From Actinomyces johnsonii (GTDB lineage: Bacteria; Actinomycetota; Actinomycetes; Actinomycetales; Actinomycetaceae), in contig NZ_VICB01000013.1 of the NCBI RefSeq assembly GCF_006546835.1, positions 186,001 to 250,000 on the forward strand: DNA of 64,000 nucleotides, written 5' to 3'. A program made the position numbers and the translations under genes. Below the pieces are notes generated by a model, which saw nothing but the letters and a program-made list of their open reading frames with translations, was not told the DNA's origin and searched no databases. How positions within the stretch are numbered: position 1 is the stretch's first letter; the number at the start of each line of letters is the position of its first letter. Of this stretch, positions 8,773-16,921 are shown one piece after another.

Positions 8773-9636
8773 TCACCGAGGCCGACGGCGGAGCCGGCCG
8801 GTGCGCCTGGCCCACAGCCCCAGGCCCGCCGCCAGGACGATGGCGTTCGGAATAATGCCCACCACCGGGGAGACCAGCAGTCCCCAGCCCGGCGTGATCG
8901 GCAGTCCGCCCAAGCTGACGGGGATCTGACTGAGGTTCGCGATCGAGTGCGCGATGAGACCCGGCCAGATACTGCCACTGAGGATCCGAAGCTCGGTGAA
9001 CAAGGGGGCCCAGCAGATCGTGACGGGAACTGCGATGAGGGCGTAGATGAGCGGAGGGACGTCTAAGACCGAGCGAAGGAGCGACTCGTCCAGGAACCAC
9101 AGGTAGTAGGGCAGGTGCCACACGCCCCACACGACTCCGACGACGAGCCAGACTGCAGGGTCGGGCAGCCGCCGACGCAGGAGCGCGGGAGTGAGGTAGC
9201 CGCGCCAAGCGCCCTCCTCCGCGACGTTCTTGAGCACGGTCCCCGGCACGTTTGCGGCCACCGCGCTCCCGAAGGCCCCCAGTCCGGCGGGGCTAAGCAC
9301 CCCCGCCGCCCAGCCGACGGCGATGGCGACGACGAAGGACAGCGGGAAGACGCTGATCGCCACGCCATAGGCCCGCAGCCTGCCTGGAAGCCACGAGACG
9401 GCGTAGGAACGGCGCAGCGACGGGTCGCTCAGAGCCAGGACGGTGCCGGTCAGGATCGGTGTCATGATCCATACGAGAGACCCCTGTCCCCGCAGGGAGT
9501 GGGCGTCGCCCAGGGCGTCGTCGACGAGGAGCCCGATCCAGCCGGAGCCGAGGACGATGACACTGAAAACGACGAGACGGGTCAAGGAGCTCGCGGCGGG
9601 TGCGCCGCCGGATGGAGGTGCATCACTCATACTCAT
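8773..9636 (-). CDS. CPBP-family intramembrane protease
   Basis: 287 residues with about seven hydrophobic segments. The three CPBP (Abi/CAAX-protease-like) motifs are visible: EEGAWRGYL (EExxxR), VWHLPYYLW and a later HSIAN (HxxxN), which supply the catalytic Glu and metal/active-site His in the family. Such proteins cleave within membranes and are linked to bacteriocin self-immunity or peptide maturation; the substrate here is unknown. The frame is open upstream, but the ATG at 9636 (or 9630) begins a natural N-terminus after the PadR gene. It is converging with the DUF4097 gene, 44 bases away, and lies 52 bases downstream of padR, implying one regulon. Confidence 0.85.
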   Translation of the reverse strand: MSMSDAPPSGGAPAASSLTRLVVFSVIVLGSGWIGLLVDDALGDAHSLRGQGSLVWIMTPILTGTVLALSDPSLRRSYAVSWLPGRLRAYGVAISVFPLSFVVAIAVGWAAGVLSPAGLGAFGSAVAANVPGTVLKNVAEEGAWRGYLTPALLRRRLPDPAVWLVVGVVWGVWHLPYYLWFLDESLLRSVLDVPPLIYALIAVPVTICWAPLFTELRILSGSIWPGLIAHSIANLSQIPVSLGGLPITPGWGLLVSPVVGIIPNAIVLAAGLGLWARRTGRLRRRPR

Positions 9637-9642
9637 ATGGTG

Positions 9643-9656
9643 CAATACGAGTATTG
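9643..9656 (-). promoter_or_regulatory. Palindrome between PadR and protease genes, candidate PadR operator
   Basis: CAATAC-GA-GTATTG is a perfect dyad six bases before the protease start. CATATGG repeats lie on both sides (9635 and 9669 region). PadR regulators usually bind AT-rich dyads controlling an adjacent membrane-protein gene, so this is the best operator candidate. Function is inference. Confidence 0.4.
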
Positions 9657-9688
9657 GACTACGCAACCATATGGCGTTGATCGTCTCC

Positions 9689-10276
9689 TCAGTGACCGTC
9701 CTCATCAGCGGTCTCGGTTTCCTCAGCGGCTTTCGACCGTGTCCTGGCGGTGTCGGTGGCAACAGCTCGCCGGGTCTGGCGGACCCACTCCAGCTGGGTC
9801 TTTGTGCCGTCGATCCCGTAACGAAGGACTGCGGCCTTCATAGTGGTGTCGAGATCCACCACGTCGGCGTCGCCGAAGTCGATCGCCTCCAGTTCCTCCA
9901 GCTCCCGGCTGAGCCTCTTCTCGGCCTCGGATAGGAGCGCATCGACTCTCTCATGACCCAGTCGAGCTGCGAAGAAGATGCGTGCCAGCAGGGGATCCTT
10001 AACCGTATTGGGCTCGAGTGGGCTCATCAGCCAGGCATCGAGCTCAGCGCGTCCCGACTCCGTCAGGCTGTGCACCCGCCGATCCGGTCGGCCGCTCTGA
10101 GGGATGACTCGCGTCGATATTGCGCCGTCAGCCTCAAGGCGGTCGAGGGTGCGATAGATCTGGGACTGGTCGGCGTACCAGAAGTAAACGACCGAGCTGT
10201 TGAAAGCTCGGTTGAGGTCATAGCCGCTCTGCGGTTGACGGGACAGCAGCCCAAGGATGGCGTGTCTGAGTCTCAT
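9689..10276 (-). CDS. PadR-family transcriptional regulator (PadR-s2/Vir type)
   Basis: 195 residues. The N-terminal winged helix begins MRLRHAILGLLSRQPQSGYD and continues with the family-specific YFWYADQSQIYRTLDRLEADG and the wing RPDRRVHSLTESGRAELDAWL. The C-terminal helical domain (residues about 90-180) is the dimerisation arm of the longer PadR subfamily. The frame is open upstream to 10372, but the ATG at 10276 gives the typical N-terminus. The gene is followed by the CPBP protease on the same strand and is separated from the helicase upstream by a strong hairpin. It probably represses the protease in response to an unknown ligand. Confidence 0.9.
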   Translation of the reverse strand: MRLRHAILGLLSRQPQSGYDLNRAFNSSVVYFWYADQSQIYRTLDRLEADGAISTRVIPQSGRPDRRVHSLTESGRAELDAWLMSPLEPNTVKDPLLARIFFAARLGHERVDALLSEAEKRLSRELEELEAIDFGDADVVDLDTTMKAAVLRYGIDGTKTQLEWVRQTRRAVATDTARTRSKAAEETETADEDGH

Positions 10277-10338
10277 GTGCTCACAGTATGCGAAGACGAT
10301 CCCGCAGCGCCGATCGCCTCGCGTGACCTGCTGCGATG

Positions 10339-10376
10339 ATGGGTGGGGCGGCAACGTATGTTGCCGCCCCACCCAT
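10339..10376 (-). terminator. Strong hairpin terminator after the DEAD-box helicase gene
   Basis: A perfect 17-bp stem (10339-10355 with 10360-10376) closes on a 4-base GTAT loop. There is no long T tract. It lies between the helicase stop and padR start, so it should insulate padR from helicase transcription. Confidence 0.75.
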
Positions 10377-10399
10377 TGTGTCAGTGAGCCGCCGGGGAC

Positions 10400-12976
10400 T
10401 CAGCGGTCGCCGCGCCCCCCACGGAAGCCGCCCCGGTTGCCGCCGAAGCGGTTCTGGTTGCGCTCGCCATAGCCTCGGCCGCTTCCACGGTCACTGCCTC
10501 GGTCACCCCGGTAGCCATCGCGGCCGTAGCCACGGCCGCGATGGTCCTCGCGGCCCCGGAAGCCGTCCCGGTCACCCCGGCGCTCGTCCCACCGGCGGTT
10601 GTCGCGGTGGTCCCCGCGGTCCGAGCGGTCGTAACCGCCCCTGCCGCCGCGCCCGTCACGATCCTTCCAGCCACGCTCACCGTCATCACGGCGCGGCCGG
10701 AAGCCATGCTCACCGCGGTCGTCCCAGTCGCGCCGCTTGGGACGACGTTCCCCACCGTTGGGACCGGACCAACCGTGGCCCGGTCCCTCGTCCGGACGGA
10801 TGCGCAGCTCACGGCCTGAGAACGTCGCCCTGCCCATGACGGAGAGCTGCTCGGGGCTCAGGTCGGCGTAGATGGTGACAAGAGAGAAGGACTGAAGGAT
10901 GTCGATCTTGCCGATGTCGGAGCCCTCGATACCTCCCTCGTTGGCCAGGGCACCGACGATCGCGCCGGGAAGGACCCGGTCTCGGTGGCCCACTTCGATG
11001 CGGTAGACAGTTCCTGGGCCTTCGTGCTCGCGGCGCCCGGAACGCATGGCCGAACGACGTCCCTCGCCCCGGTCCCCACGATCACCGCGACGGTTCTTCT
11101 CGCGCCCGCCCTCGAAGGAGGCCGACAGGAAGGTCCCCTCGGAGTCGAGGTTCTCCTCGCGACGTGCGCGCTGGGGGCGGTCGCCGCCCCGGTCCTCGCG
11201 CCTGCGCGGTCCCTCGTCGCCCACGGCAAGGGCCAGAAGTGTGGCCGCCAGCTCCTCGGCGTCGATGTCCAGCTCCCGGGCGGAGTCGCTGACCAGCGGC
11301 AGGTACATGTCTAGGCGGCCGCGCTCGTGCCGGGCGGCGGCCTTGGACAGCAGCTTGCGTGCCCGGTGCTCGGAGACGTCAGCGGGGGAGGGCAGGGTGA
11401 TCTCCTCCAGCCGGCTGCCGGTGAGGCGCTCGATCTGGCGGAGCTTGCCCTTCTCCTTGGGGGTCAGGAAGGTGACGGCCTCGCCGTGGCGGCCGGCGCG
11501 GCCCGTGCGGCCGATGCGGTGGACGTAGGCCTCGGCCTCGCGGGGCACGTCGAAGTTGACGACCAGGCCGATACGGTCCACGTCCAGCCCTCGGGCGGCC
11601 ACATCCGTGGCCACGAGCACGTCGAGGGTGCCAGCGCGAAGGCGCTCCACCAGGCGCTCGCGCTCACGCTGAGGCACGTCGCCGGAAATCGCGGCGGCCT
11701 GGATGCCCCGACCCGCCAGCTCGATGGCGACGTCCTCGGCCGTGGACTTGGTGCGCACGAACACGATGGCGGCCTCGGCATCGGTGACGGCCAGGACCCG
11801 GGAGACGGCGCCGATCTTATGGCGGAAGGGAACCACCGCGTAGGTCTGGTGGACGGTGGCGACGGTGGAGGCGGGCCTGGAGACCTCGACCTGGACAGGC
11901 TCGTGGAGGTGCTGGCGGGCCACGGCCTGGATGGCCGGAGGCATCGTGGCCGAGAACAGGGCGGTGCGCCGCTCTGTGGGAAGGGACTCCGCAATCGTCT
12001 CCACGTCCTCGGCGAAGCCCATGCGCAGCATCTCGTCGGCCTCGTCCAGGACGAAGTAGCGTACGTCGTCGAGCTGGAGGGCGCCCTTGTCGATGAGGTC
12101 GATGACGCGTCCGGGGGTGCCGACGACGACTTGGGCGCCGCTCTTGAGCGCGCCGATCTGGGGACCGTAGGGGGCGCCGCCGTAGACGGCCACCACGTCC
12201 AGCCCACGGGAGCGGGAGGCCATGTCGGTGATGGCCTCGGCGCTCTGGAGGGCGAGCTCGCGGGTGGGAGCCAGTACGAGGGCCTGGACCACGCCGTCAC
12301 GGGAGTCGACGGCGTCCAGGAGCGGCAGCCCGAAGGCTGCCGTCTTGCCGGTTCCGGTCTGGGCGACGCCGACTACGTCACGGCCGGCCAGCAGGACCGG
12401 AATCGCCTCTTTCTGAATGGCGGTGGGGGTTACGAAGCCCATATCGGTGACGGCCTTGAGCAGGTCACCGGGAAGACCCAGGTCGGCGAAGGTGATCTCG
12501 TCGTCCTGCTGGCCGCCTGACACCTCGCGCTTGTCCTTGCCGCGTGGGGTCCTGGCGTTCTCGTCGTTGTCGCGCTGGCCGTCATCGGAATCAACGTCGG
12601 AGTCGACGAAGGGGGCGTGGCCGTCGACTTCGTCCTCTTCGATGTCGACGCCGTCGTCCTCTTCGGAGTCGTCGGCCTCGTCCTCGGGGTCCGCCTCGGG
12701 CAAGTTCCGGTCGACGTCGTCGGCCTCGTCCTCGTGATCGACGTCCTCAGGGTCTTCAGGGGAGTCGGAGGATGCGGGGGTGGCGAAGTCCTCCGGGGAG
12801 GAGGCCGCGTCATCGGAGTGGTGCGGCGCGGCAACGGCGTCGCCGTTGCCACCGGCTGCGTCGGCCGGTCGGCCGCCGGAGAGCTCGGCGGAGAAGAGCG
12901 CGTCAAGACTCAGGGGCCTGTTGCTCTGAGTGTCGTCGGAAGCGCTGGGCACAGTGCTGCTGGAGGAGGTAGTCAT
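10400..12976 (-). CDS. Large DEAD-box RNA helicase with acidic N-terminus and RGG-rich tail
   Basis: 858 residues from the ATG at 12976. Order of parts: a Ser/Thr start; a strongly acidic stretch (runs of Asp/Glu, about residues 45-135); the helicase core with Q-motif (FADLGLPGDLLKAV), AQTGTGKT, PTREL, DEAD, SAT, and HRIGRTGRAGR; a DbpA-type RNA-binding RRM (GTVYRIEVGHRDRVLPGAIVG...LSVMGRATFSGRELRI); and a basic tail full of RGG, RGDR and GYRG repeats. This is the CsdA/DeaD class, which unwinds rRNA and mRNA structure, often in the cold. The acidic N-terminus is unusually long. An in-frame extension to 13153 exists but lacks the family look. It is preceded by a 306-base spacer. Confidence 0.92.
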   Translation of the reverse strand: MTTSSSSTVPSASDDTQSNRPLSLDALFSAELSGGRPADAAGGNGDAVAAPHHSDDAASSPEDFATPASSDSPEDPEDVDHEDEADDVDRNLPEADPEDEADDSEEDDGVDIEEDEVDGHAPFVDSDVDSDDGQRDNDENARTPRGKDKREVSGGQQDDEITFADLGLPGDLLKAVTDMGFVTPTAIQKEAIPVLLAGRDVVGVAQTGTGKTAAFGLPLLDAVDSRDGVVQALVLAPTRELALQSAEAITDMASRSRGLDVVAVYGGAPYGPQIGALKSGAQVVVGTPGRVIDLIDKGALQLDDVRYFVLDEADEMLRMGFAEDVETIAESLPTERRTALFSATMPPAIQAVARQHLHEPVQVEVSRPASTVATVHQTYAVVPFRHKIGAVSRVLAVTDAEAAIVFVRTKSTAEDVAIELAGRGIQAAAISGDVPQRERERLVERLRAGTLDVLVATDVAARGLDVDRIGLVVNFDVPREAEAYVHRIGRTGRAGRHGEAVTFLTPKEKGKLRQIERLTGSRLEEITLPSPADVSEHRARKLLSKAAARHERGRLDMYLPLVSDSARELDIDAEELAATLLALAVGDEGPRRREDRGGDRPQRARREENLDSEGTFLSASFEGGREKNRRGDRGDRGEGRRSAMRSGRREHEGPGTVYRIEVGHRDRVLPGAIVGALANEGGIEGSDIGKIDILQSFSLVTIYADLSPEQLSVMGRATFSGRELRIRPDEGPGHGWSGPNGGERRPKRRDWDDRGEHGFRPRRDDGERGWKDRDGRGGRGGYDRSDRGDHRDNRRWDERRGDRDGFRGREDHRGRGYGRDGYRGDRGSDRGSGRGYGERNQNRFGGNRGGFRGGRGDR

Positions 12977-13282
12977 GAAGTTTTCCCATATCTGTCCCCT
13001 TGAAGTAACTGGGGACCGCGGCGGAGTGTGGGGGAGGACCCTTTGTCCTCCACTCTTTGCCGTACCTGGCCCACCACACTCGCCCAGCACCCGGAAGTGG
13101 CCGGGTGACTCATGGGCTAACACGCACAGACTCACGGGAAGCACTTGCCGCACACCAGGTGCTGCAAGACCCGAACGGGGTCAACAGGGAACGGTTCGCT
13201 CCTGGGGCCAGGCTACGGGAGAATCGCAGCGTCATCCCCCTCCACGAGCTGGATCACAGGTGAGGTCGGTCTCGTGAGACTC
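12977..13282 (-). other. 306-base spacer upstream of the helicase gene with a hairpin
   Basis: No gene is credible here. On the minus strand it holds the helicase leader: a hairpin GGAGGAC/GTCCTCC (13033-13039 with 13045-13051) about 60 bases before the start. Cold-induced helicases commonly have long structured leaders; I cannot place the promoter. A small GTCTC/GAGAC dyad at 13269-13280 lies at the end of the ABC-transporter operon. Confidence 0.4.
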
Positions 13283-14164
13283 TCAACGCCCCAGTAGGCC
13301 GAGGATCTGACGGCGCAGCTCGCGGAACTCATCGGCCGACTCGTCGTGCTGGGGCACCTTGATGTCGGCGACGATATGCGCGGGCCGCTCGGATAGGACG
13401 ATCACCCGACCGGCCAGACGCAGTGCCTCATCGACATCATGGGTGACCAGGACGGCCGTGAAGCGCTGGGAGTCCCAGAGCCTGGCGATCTCATCCTGGA
13501 GCTGGAGGCGGGTCAGGGCGTCGAGCTTGCCTAGGGGCTCGTCCAGGAGGAAGAGCCGGGGCCGGTTGACCAGTGCCCGCGCTAGCGAGGCCCGCTGGGC
13601 CATGCCCCCCGAGAGCGTGGCGGGGTAGGCCTCGGCGAAGTCCCGCAGTCCTACGATCTGCAGGGCCGCCTCCACCCGGCGCCGGTCCTGTTCCAGTCGG
13701 TGTCTCGCCTCGGGGCCCAGGGCGACATTGTCGCGCACCGTCCTCCAGGGCAGGAGTGTGGCGTCCTGGAAGGCCAGGGCGCGCAGCGGTGACGGCCCGG
13801 TCACGGGTTCGGAGTCGACTTCGACGACGCCCTCGACAGGTTCCTCCAGCCCGGCCAGCAGGCGCAGGATCGTCGACTTGCCGCAGCCGGAGGGACCCAC
13901 CAGTGAGACGAACTCTCCGGGCGCCACCGTCAGATCGATGTCATCGAGCACGGGGAGCTGATCGGGCTTCGCGGCCTCGGCCTCGTGGCGGGCTCTGGCG
14001 GCGGGGGACAGACGGCGAAGCAGGAAGTGGAGCCAGCCATGGTCCAGGTCGCGGGACAGAGGATAGCGGTGCGTGACGCCCTTGAGAGCCACCTGCGCGC
14101 CGCGGGGGACGGACGGGGCCGCTGCCTGTGGCGAGCCTTCAGCTGTTGCAAAACCGGCGGACAT
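13283..14164 (-). CDS. ABC importer ATPase, SsuB/TauB type
   Basis: 293 residues. Walker A GPSGCGKST, Q-loop FQDATLLPW, signature LSGGMAQR, Walker B LFLLDEP followed by LGKLDALTR, and the switch histidine in VTHDVDEAL are all intact. The LGKLDALTR and DVDEAL signatures are those of nitrate/sulfonate/taurine importer ATPases. An insertion of about 35 residues (HGWLHFLLRRLSPAARAR region) sits before the Walker A. It follows the permease gene by 4 bases and is the last gene of the three-gene operon. The cysteine-rich leader upstream favours a sulfur compound as substrate (inference). Confidence 0.88.
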   Translation of the reverse strand: MSAGFATAEGSPQAAAPSVPRGAQVALKGVTHRYPLSRDLDHGWLHFLLRRLSPAARARHEAEAAKPDQLPVLDDIDLTVAPGEFVSLVGPSGCGKSTILRLLAGLEEPVEGVVEVDSEPVTGPSPLRALAFQDATLLPWRTVRDNVALGPEARHRLEQDRRRVEAALQIVGLRDFAEAYPATLSGGMAQRASLARALVNRPRLFLLDEPLGKLDALTRLQLQDEIARLWDSQRFTAVLVTHDVDEALRLAGRVIVLSERPAHIVADIKVPQHDESADEFRELRRQILGLLGR

Positions 14165-14168
14165 CGGT

Positions 14169-15230
14169 TCACCACCTCACAAGGTTCTGCTGCCATGCCA
14201 GCAGCGAGGAGCGGATCTTGAACAGGAGGACCATGAGCGTGCGGCAGAAGGCCACCAGGATGATGAGGCCCACATACATCCTGGGATAGTCTGCCCAGCC
14301 CTTGACCCAGTTGATGTACCAGGCCAGCCCCTTGTCGACGCCGGTCAGCTCGGCAGTCATAAGCGCTGCGAGTGATGTGCCCAGGCCCGTGAACAGGCCG
14401 GTGAGCATGTCGGGCAGGGCCGATGGCACGGCCACCCGCCTGATGAGGAAGAACTCGTCGGCTCCCAGTGTGCGGGCCATGTCGATGTAGTCGCGGCGTA
14501 CGGAGCGCACGCCTGCACGGGTCATGGTCGCCATGGGGAACCAGGCGCCGAAGCCGACGATGAAGGCCGCTGAAGCGTATGTCGTCGGAAGCAGTAGCAG
14601 CGCCAGAGGCAGGAGCGAGGCCGCGGGTACGGGCCCGACGGTCTGGAGGAGCGGGTGGAGCCAATAGTCGGCGCGTTTCGACCAGCCCATGAGCAGTCCT
14701 GTGAGGAAGCCCAGCAAAGACCCCACCGTGTACCCGATGGCGAAGAGCAGCGCCGAGGCTCCCAGACAGCTGAGCAGCAGCCTCCAGTCGTGTGCGAAAG
14801 AGGCGATGAGCACCTCCGGTGCGGCGAAGTACGGAGGCGTAAGAATTCCGAGCTTCGAGGTTGACAGCTGCCAGACGATGAACCATGCGCCGGCGGCGGT
14901 GATCCAGGGCAGGAAATGCGTCAACGACTTCGCCGCAAAGGAGCCTGGCCTGATTCGTGAGGCCGCGGTCCACCCGATCAGAATTATGATCCATGCGCCG
15001 GTAAGGAGAATGACCGGAGTGGTCGATGCCCGGCGGAGCAGGTCGGCCTCCGGAAGACCGATGACGATGGCCAGGTAGGCCGGCCACAAGAACAGTGCTA
15101 TGGCGCTCAGAAGAGAACCCGGGGCGGGTCGATCGTGTTTCGATACGCCGCGCTCAGGCTGAGAGGAGCTCTGTTCCCGCTGTTTCTCGCCGGAGATTTC
15201 GGTTGGTGCGCCGAGGGACGTTGCGGACAT
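14169..15230 (-). CDS. ABC importer permease, SsuC/TauC type, with N-terminal extension
   Basis: 353 residues, about 90 longer than typical SsuC-like permeases. The extra part is a polar N-terminus plus two additional membrane segments (SAIALFLWPAYLAIVIGL and ILLTGAWIIILIGWTA). The core BPD-transp domain has about six segments and an EAA loop of the form GADEFFLIRRVAVPSALPDM, the coupling site for the ATPase. The ATG at 15230 is chosen over a TTG at 15236. It starts six bases after the binding-protein stop, so the three genes form one transcript. Confidence 0.88.
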   Translation of the reverse strand: MSATSLGAPTEISGEKQREQSSSQPERGVSKHDRPAPGSLLSAIALFLWPAYLAIVIGLPEADLLRRASTTPVILLTGAWIIILIGWTAASRIRPGSFAAKSLTHFLPWITAAGAWFIVWQLSTSKLGILTPPYFAAPEVLIASFAHDWRLLLSCLGASALLFAIGYTVGSLLGFLTGLLMGWSKRADYWLHPLLQTVGPVPAASLLPLALLLLPTTYASAAFIVGFGAWFPMATMTRAGVRSVRRDYIDMARTLGADEFFLIRRVAVPSALPDMLTGLFTGLGTSLAALMTAELTGVDKGLAWYINWVKGWADYPRMYVGLIILVAFCRTLMVLLFKIRSSLLAWQQNLVRW

Positions 15231-15236
15231 TATCAA

Positions 15237-16388
15237 TCAGTCCTTGATACCGAGATCAGCGACGACGGCGTTGGTCAGACTCTGGGCGGAGACGTCGGCC
15301 TTGATGAAACCGGTCGTCTTGAACTTCTCAATACCGGGCTCGATCGCGGCACGGAACCTGGACGCCGAGGCCTTGAAACCGTATGTCTTGAGCACCCGCA
15401 CGACGACGTCCTGATCTGCGGCGACGTAGTTGTTGTCGACCTCGAGCTTGGCGATCTCCTCGATGTGATCGGGCACGTAGGCCGAGCCCTTCAACCACGC
15501 CTGCGTCAGCGCCTTGGCCCTTTCGGGCTGTTTCTTCACGAAGTCTCCGTTGAGGGCTACGGAGCAGCAGAACTCCTCGGCGTCGTTGTTGGCCAGCTCT
15601 CGGGCCGTGCCATTGAAGACGGGGAGCAGCGGCGCGGGATCGGATCCCATGATGGCGTCCACCTGCCCGTCTGCCAGGGAGGTCCCCAAGGAATCCGCAT
15701 CAACCGTGCGCCAGGTGATGTCGCCCCCGTCCGGGTCGACGTTGATACCGGCCTCGGACAGTCCGATCGCGAAGTAGGCGAAGGCAGACGAGGACAGCGA
15801 TGGTACGCCGATCGTGGAGCCCTTGAGATCAGCCAGGCTCTGATAGGGGGAGTCGTTGTTCACCACCAGACGCAGGCAGCCGGCATGAAGCCCCGCAGTG
15901 AGCTTGGCGTTGAGCCCGTTGTAGATTGGTTCCAGCCAGGAGAAGAAGATTCCCGGTGCGCCGATGTATTTGCCGGCGCCCACGCCGTCCTTGGTGTCCT
16001 CGGTCTGCTGGGTGCGTGCGAGTGTGATCTTCAGCCCGGCATCATCGAAGAAGCCCTGGTGGTAGGCGGCGTACAGCGGTGCGGCGCAGATGTCGCCGCC
16101 GATGACCAGCGGCAGCGCCTCATGGGCGCCGACCACGCCTTGGTTGGTGCGCCGAATCGTCAGGTACGCGCCGGTGCCGACCACTGCAGCAGCCGCAAGA
16201 CTTCCAACCGTCAGCAGCGTCCGCCGCGACGGCTTGCTGCGACCAGATGAGTCTGCCGCGGAGATGCTGGGATCGTCGTCGGCGGCGAGGATCTCCGCCG
16301 CGTTGTCAGCAGTAACCTCGTTGTCCCCAGGAGACTCAGCACCCGACGGGGATGAGGCGGAGGAGGGAGAGGGAACGGTCTTCGACAT
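15237..16388 (-). CDS. ABC importer substrate-binding protein, NMT1/SsuA-like, membrane-anchored
   Basis: 383 residues. The first 54 residues are a Ser/Asp/Glu-rich cytosolic extension. A twin-arginine-like SRRTLLTVG and hydrophobic segment (residues 54-77) follow; there is no lipobox cysteine, so it is either Tat-exported or anchored by this helix. The rest is a periplasmic-binding-protein fold of the NMT1/THI5-SsuA kind (LPLVIGGDICAAPLYAAYHQGFF, then DLKGSTIGVPS and DGQVDAIMG). Ligand prediction is uncertain between sulfonates, taurine, nitrate-like anions and pyrimidines; the leader peptide suggests sulfur. AGGAG lies about 6 bases before the ATG and can pair with a CTCC just upstream. Confidence 0.85.
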   Translation of the reverse strand: MSKTVPSPSSASSPSGAESPGDNEVTADNAAEILAADDDPSISAADSSGRSKPSRRTLLTVGSLAAAAVVGTGAYLTIRRTNQGVVGAHEALPLVIGGDICAAPLYAAYHQGFFDDAGLKITLARTQQTEDTKDGVGAGKYIGAPGIFFSWLEPIYNGLNAKLTAGLHAGCLRLVVNNDSPYQSLADLKGSTIGVPSLSSSAFAYFAIGLSEAGINVDPDGGDITWRTVDADSLGTSLADGQVDAIMGSDPAPLLPVFNGTARELANNDAEEFCCSVALNGDFVKKQPERAKALTQAWLKGSAYVPDHIEEIAKLEVDNNYVAADQDVVVRVLKTYGFKASASRFRAAIEPGIEKFKTTGFIKADVSAQSLTNAVVADLGIKD

Positions 16389-16702
16389 GGTGTCTCCTAC
16401 GGAGGGGATATAGAACCGAATAGGTGTGAAAGCAGCGTCGTTGAGAGACGAGATTCGGCCGCCGTCGCGGCGATTACCTGCGGGAAAGACAAATAAGACG
16501 AAAAAGGGTGATGAATCCTCGCGCGGTCTTCAGATCATCCGGTCACGGAACTCTGAGGGACGGTCGCGCATAACCCGTCAAGGGCCCGCAAGAATGAGAG
16601 ACCGGAAGCGAGGCCCGACTGCACATCGCGCCGCCAGCTCCGAAGTGGTCGCCCCTTACCGAGAAGTCACCGCGTTTCCCGGGCGGCACATTAGATGAAC
16701 AA
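16389..16702 (-). promoter_or_regulatory. 314-base leader region between poly-Cys ORF and binding-protein gene
   Basis: No credible gene. On the minus strand it ends with the binding-protein ribosome binding site GGAG (16394-16397), which is mirrored by CTCC (16401-16404) across a 3-base loop, a possible though weak sequestration stem. A pyrimidine-rich CCCTTTTTCG lies near 16500-16510. I saw no TPP or SAM riboswitch core. Its position after a cysteine-codon ORF suggests it carries the attenuation structure. Confidence 0.4.
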
Positions 16703-16801
16703 TCAACAAGGCCGACAACAACAGCACATTCGCGTACCACACATGGCCGCGAGCGCCTGTGCGCCGGGGGCGGTGGTGGTCGTCAGAGCGATGTGCGTCA
16801 T
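16703..16801 (-). CDS. Leaderless poly-cysteine leader peptide, candidate cysteine attenuator
   Basis: A 32-codon ORF on the minus strand whose last 13 residues read MCGTRMCCCCRPC, with six cysteines including four in a row, then TGA at 16703. The ATG at 16801 is preceded by TAGGGT (16809-16814) with a 7-base gap, so the mRNA would be leaderless. The internal ATG at 16744 is an alternative start. Poly-cysteine leaderless short ORFs are known in mycobacteria as cysteine-responsive attenuators of sulfur operons: slow decoding of Cys codons opens the downstream ribosome binding site. The three-gene importer downstream fits a sulfur-source transporter. The identification rests on the cysteine run, promoter spacing and gene context. 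Confidence 0.68.
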   Translation of the reverse strand: MTHIALTTTTAPGAQALAAMCGTRMCCCCRPC

Positions 16802-16808
16802 GAGCACC

Positions 16809-16814
16809 ACCCTA
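16809..16814 (-). promoter_or_regulatory. -10 box of the poly-Cys leader transcript
   Basis: TAGGGT on the minus strand, seven bases before the ATG at 16801. A TTGCAT about 19 bases further upstream is a possible -35. The spacing predicts transcription starting at the ATG itself. Confidence 0.5.
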
Positions 16815-16908
16815 CGCCATATCAGCCGGAAGAATGCAAGTTCGTTTCTTCTCCTCGGCGGTCCGTCTCGATCGGTCTGTGCCTCGTGGGGGTGGGACGG
16901 GGGTCCGA

Positions 16909-16914
16909 TATGGT
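16909..16914 (+). promoter_or_regulatory. -10 box of the esterase gene
   Basis: TATGGT seven bases before the GTG at 16922. This is the same leaderless spacing seen elsewhere in the window, and it favours the GTG over an in-frame ATG at 16910 that overlaps the box. Confidence 0.45.
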
Positions 16915-16921
16915 CTCTGGT

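Noticed and set aside
16389-16702. Possible TPP riboswitch upstream of an NMT1/THI5-like binding protein
   Set aside because: The conserved TPP core sequences are not seen, and the cysteine-rich ORF points to sulfur.
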